Part shown: positions 51,905-59,485 of the stretch, piece after piece | Layout of the letters: each line of letters starts with the position of its first letter | How positions within the stretch are numbered: the first letter of the stretch is position 1 | Assembly: GCF_019455385.1 (NCBI RefSeq) | Contig: NZ_JACOFR010000010.1 | Span: forward strand, 124,001-188,000 | Direction of reading: 5' to 3' | Origin: Bradyrhizobium sp. BR 10289 | GTDB lineage: Bacteria > Pseudomonadota > Alphaproteobacteria > Rhizobiales > Xanthobacteraceae | Length of the DNA: 64,000 nucleotides | The notes under the pieces: generated by a model | Told to the model about the DNA's origin: nothing | Seen by the model: the letters and a program-made list of their open reading frames with translations, nothing else | The model's database searches: none | Made by a program: the position numbers and the translations under genes

Positions 51905-52228
51905 ATGTCGTCTGATGCTACGGAGTCGAAGTGGTCCCTGCGGCTGCCTGCCGACTGCAGCATTGCTGCGATCCGCAGTGTCTATGATCTGATCCGCGAA
52001 GCTTTCGGCCGGCAGGACCGGCTGGAGATCGACTGTTCGAGCGTCGACAAGGCCGACGTGACCTCGATCCAGCTTCTGCTGTCAGCTGCCAAGACCGGCG
52101 ATGCCCAGGGCCGCCCGGTGGTGCTCACATCCTTTTCCCAGTCTTTGCGTAACACCCTTCGCCGCGCCGGCTTCGCCAGCGATGCGATGATCGATCAGCA
52201 TTTCCCGCAAAAGAAAGATGGCATCTAA
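51905..52228 (+). CDS. STAS-domain protein at head of che operon
   Basis: A 107-residue protein made of a single STAS fold, as in anti-anti-sigma factors: WSLRLPADCSIAAIRSVYDLI, LEIDCSSVDKADVTSIQLL (with the serine after Asp-Val-Thr that is phosphorylated in SpoIIAA) and a C-terminal helix RNTLRRAGF. GGGGGAC lies before ATG 51905. Its stop overlaps the cheY start by one base (TAATG), so it is coupled to the chemotaxis genes. Probably a small phosphoprotein partner or scaffold. Confidence 0.85.
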   Translation: MSSDATESKWSLRLPADCSIAAIRSVYDLIREAFGRQDRLEIDCSSVDKADVTSIQLLLSAAKTGDAQGRPVVLTSFSQSLRNTLRRAGFASDAMIDQHFPQKKDGI

Positions 52229-52593
52229 TGGCCACGATTCTCACGGTCGACGACTCCCCCAGCATCCGCCAGATGATCAAGGTCGTGCTCGAGCCGGCCG
52301 GTCACAACGTGATCGAGGCCGGCGACGGCGCGCAAGGGCTCGCCAAGGCTCAGGCCGGCAAGCTCGATCTCGTCATCACCGACCTTAATATGCCTGTCAT
52401 GAACGGGCTGGAGCTGATCCGGGCGCTGCGCAAGCTGCCGAGCGCGGTCGGCATGCCGATCGTGTTCCTGACCACCGAGTCGAATGACACGGTGAAGCAA
52501 GAGGCCAAGAGCGCGGGCGCCACCGGCTGGATCACCAAGCCGTTCAAGCCCGAGCAGCTGCTCGCTGTCGTCGGCAAGCTGGTGCGTGCATGA
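52228..52593 (+). CDS. cheY: chemotaxis response regulator CheY
   Basis: A 121-residue single receiver. Acidic pair Asp8/Asp9, phospho-acceptor Asp52 (ITDLNMPVMNG), Thr82 and Lys104 (ITKPFKP) are all present. It starts within the STAS stop and ends inside the cheA start (ATGA overlap), so its expression is tied to both. Binds the flagellar motor or acts as a phosphate sink; there is no cheZ in the operon. Confidence 0.93.
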   Translation: MATILTVDDSPSIRQMIKVVLEPAGHNVIEAGDGAQGLAKAQAGKLDLVITDLNMPVMNGLELIRALRKLPSAVGMPIVFLTTESNDTVKQEAKSAGATGWITKPFKPEQLLAVVGKLVRA

Positions 52594-54686
52594 GCACGAT
52601 GGACCCGACCGAGGTCTTTCGCCAGGAAGCCAGCGAGCTGTTCGAGGTCCTGGAAGGGGCGCTGCTCGATCTCGGCCAGCGTCCCGACGACCGCGAGCTG
52701 GTCGATTCGGCCTTCCGCGCCCTGCATACGATCAAGGGCTCGGGCGCCATGTTCGGCTTCGACAAGGTCGCCTCGTTCACCCACGAATTCGAGACCGCCT
52801 TCGACCGCGTCCGCAAGGGCGAGATCAAGCCGACCCAGGAGCTCATCTCGGTCGCGCTCGCCGCCAAGGACTATATCCGCGCCCTGATCGAGGATCCGCA
52901 GTCGACCGACGACATCATCGGCGAAGGCATTCTGGACGACCTCAAGCGCTACGTTTTCCCCGATCAGGCCGTCGTCCCGGTGGTCGTGGTCGCCGAGGCG
53001 CCATCGCTCGCGCCGGCCGAGAGCCAGCAGGCCGGCTGGCATCTCTATCTGGAATTCGAATCCCACATCCTCCGCAATGGCTCGAACCCGCTCGACCTGC
53101 TGGAAGACCTCTGCAAGCTCGGCCCGTGCTTCGTCGTTCCCGTGACCGACGGCATCCCGTTCCTCGACGAGATGGAGCCCGAAGACTGCTATCTGAAGTG
53201 GGACGTCAAGCTGCACGCGGCCTGCACCAAAGACGCGATCGACGACGTCTTCATGTTCGTCTCGGACGAGATGAAGCTGACGCTGTCGCCACTCGAGCAG
53301 GTCGAGGCGCCCGCGCCTGCGCCGGTGTTCCAGCTCCTTGATGAGGAGCCGGCCCCGGCAGCCGAGATGCCGGCGCCGGTGGTCGAAGTTGTTCCTGCGC
53401 CCGCCGTCGAGCAGCCCGTCGCAAAGCCCGAGTTGAAGTCCGAGTCAAAGCCGGAAGCAAAGTCCGAAGCCAAATCGGAAGTTAAGTCCGAAGTTAAGCA
53501 GGATCGCGGCATCGCCACCGTCCGCGTCCAGGCCGAGCGCCTCGACGAATTGATGGACCGGGTCGGCGAACTCGTCATCGCCCAGGCGCGGCTGAGTCAG
53601 CTCGCCGCCTCCGGCTCCGATCTCTCGATCAAGATGATCGCCGAGGAAATCGAGCGTCTCGCCTCGTCCTTGCGCGACACCACGATGGGCGCGCGCATGG
53701 TGCCGATCGGCTCGCTGTTCGGTCGCTTCCGCCGCCTGGTGCACGATCTGTCCCGCGATCTGTCCAAGCCGGTCGATTTCGTCACCTCGGGTGAGGACAC
53801 CGAGCTCGACAAGACCATGATCGAGTGCCTGGCCGATCCGCTGGTGCACCTGATCCGCAACGCCATCGACCACGGCATCGAGGACACCGCGACCCGCTCC
53901 GCCAACGGCAAGACCGAGCAGGGCCGGATCGAGCTCGCTGCCGTTCATTCCGGCGCGCAGGTGCTCGTCACCGTCAAGGACAATGGTGGTGGCCTCAACA
54001 CTGCGCGCATCCGCGCCAAGGCCGAAGAGCAGGGCCTGATCGCGGCCGGCGCCGTGCTGACCGACCACGAGATCCACCAGTTCCTGTTCCACCCGGGCTT
54101 TTCGACCGCACAGACCATCTCGGCGCTGTCAGGCCGCGGCGTCGGCATGGACGTGGTCAAGCGCACCATCGAGAACATGCGCGGCACGATCGACCTGTCG
54201 ACCAAGCCGGGCCAGGGCACGACCGTGACGCTGCGCCTGCCGCTGACGCTTGCGATCATCGAAGGCCTTTTGATCCGCGTCGGCGAGGGCCGCTACATCA
54301 TTCCGCTGTCGGCGGTGGAGGAATGCATCGAGTTGACGGCCGAGGACGAGCGCTCCCGCGGCCGCAACTTCCTCAACGTGCGCGGCAACCTCGTCCCGTT
54401 CCTGCGCCTGCGCGAGATCATGACCGCGTCGGGCACGCCCGACCGGCATCAGAAGACCATCATCATCTCGACCGGCGAGACCCATGTCGGTCTGGTCGCC
54501 GACCAGATCATCGGCAACCACCAGACCGTGATCAAATCGCTCTCCAAGCTGCACTCCGACGTCACGATCTTCTCCGGCGCGACCATCCTGGGTGACGGCA
54601 CGGCGGCGCTGATCCTCGACGTCGCGCAGCTCGTCGCGCTGGCGCAGTCGAGGGTCGAGAAGCAGCACATCAGCGAGGCGGCGTGA
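52590..54686 (+). CDS. cheA: chemotaxis histidine kinase CheA
   Basis: A 698-residue kinase. The HPt domain carries phospho-His46 in ALHTIKGSGAMFGF. A second folded part (about 145-235, WHLYLEFESHILRNGSNPL and EDCYLKWDVKL) stands where P2 would be. A charged linker with repeated K-S-E triplets follows. Then come the dimerisation helices, the ATP domain with HLIRNAIDHGIED (N box), GGGLNTARI and GRGVGMDVVKR, and a C-terminal CheW-like domain (PLTLAIIEGLLIRVGEGRYIIPLSAVEEC). All catalytic motifs are intact. Start overlaps the cheY stop. Confidence 0.95.
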   Translation: MSTMDPTEVFRQEASELFEVLEGALLDLGQRPDDRELVDSAFRALHTIKGSGAMFGFDKVASFTHEFETAFDRVRKGEIKPTQELISVALAAKDYIRALIEDPQSTDDIIGEGILDDLKRYVFPDQAVVPVVVVAEAPSLAPAESQQAGWHLYLEFESHILRNGSNPLDLLEDLCKLGPCFVVPVTDGIPFLDEMEPEDCYLKWDVKLHAACTKDAIDDVFMFVSDEMKLTLSPLEQVEAPAPAPVFQLLDEEPAPAAEMPAPVVEVVPAPAVEQPVAKPELKSESKPEAKSEAKSEVKSEVKQDRGIATVRVQAERLDELMDRVGELVIAQARLSQLAASGSDLSIKMIAEEIERLASSLRDTTMGARMVPIGSLFGRFRRLVHDLSRDLSKPVDFVTSGEDTELDKTMIECLADPLVHLIRNAIDHGIEDTATRSANGKTEQGRIELAAVHSGAQVLVTVKDNGGGLNTARIRAKAEEQGLIAAGAVLTDHEIHQFLFHPGFSTAQTISALSGRGVGMDVVKRTIENMRGTIDLSTKPGQGTTVTLRLPLTLAIIEGLLIRVGEGRYIIPLSAVEECIELTAEDERSRGRNFLNVRGNLVPFLRLREIMTASGTPDRHQKTIIISTGETHVGLVADQIIGNHQTVIKSLSKLHSDVTIFSGATILGDGTAALILDVAQLVALAQSRVEKQHISEAA

Positions 54687-55147
54687 TGAACGACGGATTG
54701 GCGCGCGAACAGCAGGCCGACGCGATGCAGGTCGTGATGATCGGCCTCGGCGAGGAGAAATTTGCGCTCGATGCGGGGCTCGTGCGCGAGATCATCGATC
54801 CCGTGCCGGTGACGAAAGTGGCGGGCGCGCGGGCTTTCGTTCCCAGCGTCATCAACGTGCGCGGTAACGTCATTCCCCTCGCTGACCTGCGCATCCGCTT
54901 CGGCATGCCGCAGCTCGACGACTCTGCCGAGACCCGCATCGTCGTCATCGAGCTCCAGCTCGACGGCGAGCCGGTGCTGGTCGGCGTCACCGCCGACAAG
55001 GTCTACGAGGTCACGGAGATATCGCAGACCGACGTGCAGCAGACGCCGCGCGTCGGCATGCACTGGAAGCCGGAGTTCATCCGCTTCATCGCGAAGTGGC
55101 GTGAAGAGTTCGTCATCGTTCCCAACATGGAACGCATCCTGAATTAA
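54686..55147 (+). CDS. cheW: chemotaxis coupling protein CheW (first)
   Basis: A 153-residue CheW. It couples receptors to CheA: VVMIGLGEEKFALDAGLVREII, VPSVINVRGNVIPLADLRIRFGM and VYEVTEI follow the two-barrel pattern. Start ATG 54686 overlaps the cheA stop (TGATG). Ahead of the first chemoreceptor by 37 bases. A second CheW is encoded at 58942, with differing surface loops, which suggests that different receptors may prefer different couplers. Confidence 0.93.
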   Translation: MNDGLAREQQADAMQVVMIGLGEEKFALDAGLVREIIDPVPVTKVAGARAFVPSVINVRGNVIPLADLRIRFGMPQLDDSAETRIVVIELQLDGEPVLVGVTADKVYEVTEISQTDVQQTPRVGMHWKPEFIRFIAKWREEFVIVPNMERILN

Positions 55148-55184
55148 ACGGGGTCTCGGGGGCGAGACCGGGTAGGGGCTGGAC

Positions 55185-56870
55185 ATGAGATTTACGGTCA
55201 AGGCGAAGCTGGCAAGTGCCTTTGGTGCGATCATCGTCTTGTCGATGGTCGCGGGCGGCGTAGCCTATCTCAAGCTCACCGACATGATTGTCAGCTCGGA
55301 GAATCTGATCGGGCGCGCCGCGCGTATGCAGAAGGCTGCCCAGATCGAGATCAATCTGATGGCCCAGGTCCGCGCCGAGAAGAATGCGATCATCGCTCCG
55401 GACAACGATGTCGACGGATTCGTGGCCGAGATCCCCAAGCTTCGCGAAACCAACATCAAGATGCGCGATGAGGTTCACGCCATCGCCAGCGAGGGCGGCA
55501 AGCGGCTTCTCGAAAAATATGCAGCGACCTACGAGAAGCTGAACAGCGAGCAGGACCAGACGATCAAGCTGATCAAGACGGACCGTGCCCGCGCGGCCGA
55601 TCGAACGATCCACGAGGGTCGCAAGGCGATTTCGGAAGCCGTGGAGGCAATCGACGCCTACCTCGCGTATACGCGCAAAGCCTTGGGTGACGAGGCCGAG
55701 GCCTCACGCGCCGAAGCAAGCCGCGGTCAGATGATCGTGCTGGTGCTCGTCGGCATCTCCCTGATCGTGGCGATTCTTGCTGCGCTCTGGATCTCCCTCA
55801 GCATCAGCCGTTCCTTGAGCCGCGCGGTCGGACTTGCGGGCGCGGTTGCGGAGGGCGATCTGACGCAAACCATTCCGTCCGCCAGCAACGACGAGATCGG
55901 CGACCTCATCAGGTCGCTCAACGCGATGGTCGAGAAGCTGCAACAGGTCGTCTCCGAAGCCCTGACTGCCGCGCAGAACGTTTCGGCCGGCAGCCAGGAA
56001 CTGTCCTCCAGCGCCGAGCAGCTCTCTCAGGGTGCCACGGAGCAAGCCTCCTCGGCGGAGGAAGCCTCTTCCTCGATGGAGGAAATGGCTTCGAACGTGA
56101 AACAGAACGCCGACAATGCCAGCCAGACTGAGGCCATCGCCGCCCGCTCGGCCAAGGATGCCGAGGCATCGGGCGCTGCCGTCGGCCGCGCGGTGGGCGC
56201 CATGCAGACGATCGCCGAGAAGATCACGATCGTCCAGGAGATCGCGCGCCAGACGGATCTGCTCGCCCTGAATGCGGCCGTGGAAGCGGCCCGCGCCGGC
56301 GAGCACGGCAAAGGCTTCGCCGTGGTGGCTTCCGAGGTGCGCAAGCTTGCCGAGCGCAGCCAGGCAGCCGCCGCCGAAATCGGCACCCTCTCGACCGAGA
56401 CCGTCAAGGCCGCTCAAGAAGCGGGCGAGATGCTCGGCAAGCTCGTCCCCGACATTAAGAAGACTGCCGAACTGGTGCAGGAAATCACCGCAGCCTGCCG
56501 CGAGCAGGATGTGGGCTCCTCTCAGATCAACCAGGCGATTCAGCAGCTCGATAAGGTCGGTCAGCAGAACGCCAGCGCCTCCGAGCAGGTGTCCTCCACG
56601 TCCGAGGAACTCGCGTCTCAGGCGGAGCAGTTACAGTCCACGATCTCCTTCTTCCGAATCGAAGATTCGGGTCGCAAGACCAAGGTACCGGCCGAGGAGG
56701 TTGACCGGGCGGTGGGGCAGTTGCGGGCCAAGGCGGCCAAAATGGCAGCGGTCGAGCGGGGCAACAAAGCCCCGGCAAAGACCGGACGGGCCAAGAAGGT
56801 GGTCGGTGGCGGCTTCGCATTCGACATGGAAGACGGCGGCGACGAGCGCGACGCGGAATTCCAGCGGTAG
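55185..56870 (+). CDS. methyl-accepting chemotaxis protein 1
   Basis: A 561-residue receptor. TM1 about 10-30 and TM2 about 182-206 bracket a helical periplasmic sensor (four-helix-bundle type). A single HAMP (about 207-258) runs directly into the signalling helices, with the tip EIARQTDLLALNAAVEAARAGEHGKGFAVVA near 352-381. No extra modules lie between HAMP and the signalling part, unlike its two paralogues. The final 20 residues share a GGFAFD...RDAEFQR tail with them. Very similar start (MRFT(V/I)KAKLA). Follows cheW by 37 bases. Confidence 0.93.
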   Translation: MRFTVKAKLASAFGAIIVLSMVAGGVAYLKLTDMIVSSENLIGRAARMQKAAQIEINLMAQVRAEKNAIIAPDNDVDGFVAEIPKLRETNIKMRDEVHAIASEGGKRLLEKYAATYEKLNSEQDQTIKLIKTDRARAADRTIHEGRKAISEAVEAIDAYLAYTRKALGDEAEASRAEASRGQMIVLVLVGISLIVAILAALWISLSISRSLSRAVGLAGAVAEGDLTQTIPSASNDEIGDLIRSLNAMVEKLQQVVSEALTAAQNVSAGSQELSSSAEQLSQGATEQASSAEEASSSMEEMASNVKQNADNASQTEAIAARSAKDAEASGAAVGRAVGAMQTIAEKITIVQEIARQTDLLALNAAVEAARAGEHGKGFAVVASEVRKLAERSQAAAAEIGTLSTETVKAAQEAGEMLGKLVPDIKKTAELVQEITAACREQDVGSSQINQAIQQLDKVGQQNASASEQVSSTSEELASQAEQLQSTISFFRIEDSGRKTKVPAEEVDRAVGQLRAKAAKMAAVERGNKAPAKTGRAKKVVGGGFAFDMEDGGDERDAEFQR

Positions 56871-56947
56871 ACGGTTTGGGAGGTGCGGTCCGTATGGCTC
56901 ACCTTCCAACAACAAAAACCGGGGATGGACCCCGAAGGAATAGGAAT

Positions 56948-58879
56948 ATGCGATTCACCATCAAGGCCAAGCTGGCGTGTGCATTCGGTGCCATCCTCCT
57001 GCTGTCGATGATCGCGGGAGGCATCGCATATCTGAAGCTCAGCGATCTGGCTGCGACCACCGAGGTCGTGATCGGGGCCGCGGGGCGCTCGAGCAAGGCC
57101 GGCGAGCTTGAACGCAGCTTGCTGCTGCAGGTGCGAGCCGAGAAGAACGCCATTTTGGCGCAGTCGGATGCGGATGTGGAGCGATATAGCGCCGAGGTCC
57201 GCAGGCTCCGCGAGGAACTGGTCAAGACGAAGGACGGGATCTACGCGACGGCCACGGAGACCGGACGCAAGATGCTCGACCGATTCTCCACGCTTTACAC
57301 GACGCTGAACACCGCCGAAGACGAAGTTCTCAGACTGGCCCGCTCGGACAAGGCAAGGGCAATGGAGCTGTCGAGCGGCGAGGTTCGCCGCGCCGTGACC
57401 GAAGCAAGTCACGCGCTGGATGAGTATCTCGAATTCCTCAAGAAGCTGATGGCGGATCGGGCTGATGAAGCCCGCGCGGAGAGCAGCCGCGCGCAGACGG
57501 TGCTGATTAGCATCGTCATCGTCTCGTTGCTGCTCGGCGCTGCCGCCGCCACCTTCATTGCATTGAGCATCAGCCGCTCCCTGATGCGCGCCGTCGGTCT
57601 CGCAAACGCCGTCGCGATCGGCGACCTCGGACAGAAGATCGAGGTCAAGAGCAATGACGAGGTGGGAGATCTCGTCAAATCGCTGAACGGGATGACTGCG
57701 AACCTGAATGCGACCGCGGCAATCGCCGACGAGATCGCGCAGGGCAACCTCGCCGTGGAAGCCAAACGTCTGTCCGACAAGGATGTCCTCGGCATCGCGC
57801 TGGAGCGGATGATCACTGGCCTGAATGCCAACGCCGAGATCGCCAACGAGATCTCGCAGGGCAACCTCACGATCGAAGCCAAGCGCCTTTCCGACAAGGA
57901 CAAGCTCGGCATTGCGCTGGAAACGATGGTTGAGCGGCTCAGGCAGATCGTGACCGAAGCGATCACCGCCGCCCAGAACGTCTCGGCCGGCAGCCAGGAG
58001 CTCTCCGCCAGCGCCGAGCAGCTGTCGCAGGGCGCGACCGAGCAGGCCTCGTCGGCGGAGGAAGCCTCTTCGTCGATGGAGGAAATGGCTTCCAACGTGA
58101 AGCAGAATGCCGACAACGCCAACCAGACCGAGCAGATCGCAGCGCAGTCGGCCAAGGACGCCGAAGCCAGCGGTGCCGCGGTCGGCCGTGCGGTGCAGGC
58201 GATGCAGACGATTGCCGAGAAGATCACCATCGTCCAGGAGATCGCCCGCCAGACCGACCTGCTTGCTCTGAACGCCGCGGTCGAGGCCGCCCGCGCCGGC
58301 GAGCATGGCAAAGGCTTTGCGGTGGTTGCTTCCGAGGTGCGCAAGCTTGCCGAGCGCAGCCAGGCGGCTGCGGCTGAAATCGGGACGCTTTCGACGGAGA
58401 CCGTGAAGGTCGCCCAGGAGGCGGGGGGCATGCTGTCAAAGCTCGTGCCCGACATCAAGAAGACCGCCGATCTCGTCCAGGAGATCACCGCAGCCTGCCG
58501 AGAGCAGGATGTCGGCGCCTCGCAGATCAACCAGGCGATCCAGCAGCTCGACAAGGTCGGCCAGCAGAACGCCAGCGCCTCCGAGCAGGTGTCATCGACA
58601 TCGGAAGAGCTCGCCTCTCAGGCCGAGCAGCTGCAGTCGACCATCTCGTTCTTCCGGATCGAGCAAACCGCGCGTCACGGGAAGCCGGCGCATGCGGAGG
58701 TCGAGCATGCCGTCGGCCAGCTGCGCGCCAAGGCGGCCAAGATGGCAGCGGCCGATCGCGGCAACAGGAAGCCCGCCTCGAAGCCTGCGCGGGCTCTGAA
58801 AGTTGCCGGCGGCGGAGGCGGCTTCGCCTTCGACATGGACGATGCCGACGATGATCGCGACGCGGAATTCCAGCGCTAA
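56948..58879 (+). CDS. methyl-accepting chemotaxis protein 2, two extra HAMP-like modules
   Basis: A 643-residue receptor of the same layout as receptor 1: TM1 about 10-30, TM2 about 183-206, HAMP about 207-250. Two consecutive ~39-residue modules (about 252-291 and 292-330) follow, both reading EAKRLSDKD in the middle, before the signalling helices. The modules look like poly-HAMP units. AAGGAATAGGA before ATG 56948 supports the start; an in-frame start at 56876 would overlap the hydrophobic opening badly. It ends in the same GGFAFD...RDAEFQR tail. Confidence 0.93.
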   Translation: MRFTIKAKLACAFGAILLLSMIAGGIAYLKLSDLAATTEVVIGAAGRSSKAGELERSLLLQVRAEKNAILAQSDADVERYSAEVRRLREELVKTKDGIYATATETGRKMLDRFSTLYTTLNTAEDEVLRLARSDKARAMELSSGEVRRAVTEASHALDEYLEFLKKLMADRADEARAESSRAQTVLISIVIVSLLLGAAAATFIALSISRSLMRAVGLANAVAIGDLGQKIEVKSNDEVGDLVKSLNGMTANLNATAAIADEIAQGNLAVEAKRLSDKDVLGIALERMITGLNANAEIANEISQGNLTIEAKRLSDKDKLGIALETMVERLRQIVTEAITAAQNVSAGSQELSASAEQLSQGATEQASSAEEASSSMEEMASNVKQNADNANQTEQIAAQSAKDAEASGAAVGRAVQAMQTIAEKITIVQEIARQTDLLALNAAVEAARAGEHGKGFAVVASEVRKLAERSQAAAAEIGTLSTETVKVAQEAGGMLSKLVPDIKKTADLVQEITAACREQDVGASQINQAIQQLDKVGQQNASASEQVSSTSEELASQAEQLQSTISFFRIEQTARHGKPAHAEVEHAVGQLRAKAAKMAAADRGNRKPASKPARALKVAGGGGGFAFDMDDADDDRDAEFQR

Positions 58880-58941
58880 CCAGCGTGTCCGGCCGCTGCC
58901 GGACCCGCTTCCCGGATACACCTGACCGAGTGGACTGCATC

Positions 58942-59430
58942 ATGGCCGCAACCTCGCAATATCTGACGCTCGGGCTCGCCGGCGAGACGTTCGGCATCAG
59001 CATCCGCAACGTTCGTGAGATCCTGGACATGCGGCCGATCTCGCGGCTGCCGCATGCGCCGAACTTCCTGCTCGGCATGATCGACGTGCGCGGGGCCGGC
59101 TATCCGATCGTCGACCTCAGGACCAAGCTCGGCCTTCCGGCCGTGGCCGCGACCGAGGCGACTCGCATCATCATCCTCGACGTGCCGATGAAGGACCGCC
59201 TGGTCGGCGTCGGCTTCGTCGCCGATTGCGTGTTCGAGGTCACCGACATCGACGAGCAGGCGATCGAGCCGATCCCCGAGGTCGGCGGCAAATGGCAGTC
59301 CGACTATGCCGCCGGCATCGGCCGCAAGGGCGAGAAATTCGTGGTGATCTTCGACCTCGCCAAGCTGATGGCGAATGACGAGATCCCGGAAGGACGTGAC
59401 GTGGCCGCGGATTCGTCCCGCGCCGCCTGA
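58942..59430 (+). CDS. cheW: chemotaxis coupling protein CheW (second)
   Basis: A 162-residue CheW. YLTLGLAGETFGISIRNVREILDM, LLGMIDVRGAGYPIVDLRTKLGL and VGFVADCVFEVTDID follow the fold. It is distinct in sequence from the first CheW and has a C-terminal extension (EGRDVAADSSRAA). Start ATG 58942 fits the conserved opening. It sits between receptors 2 and 3. Confidence 0.92.
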   Translation: MAATSQYLTLGLAGETFGISIRNVREILDMRPISRLPHAPNFLLGMIDVRGAGYPIVDLRTKLGLPAVAATEATRIIILDVPMKDRLVGVGFVADCVFEVTDIDEQAIEPIPEVGGKWQSDYAAGIGRKGEKFVVIFDLAKLMANDEIPEGRDVAADSSRAA

Positions 59431-59485
59431 GTTTGTAAGTGCGTGAGCAAGCGTAAGTACCTTAATTCGAACCAACGAGACTGAC

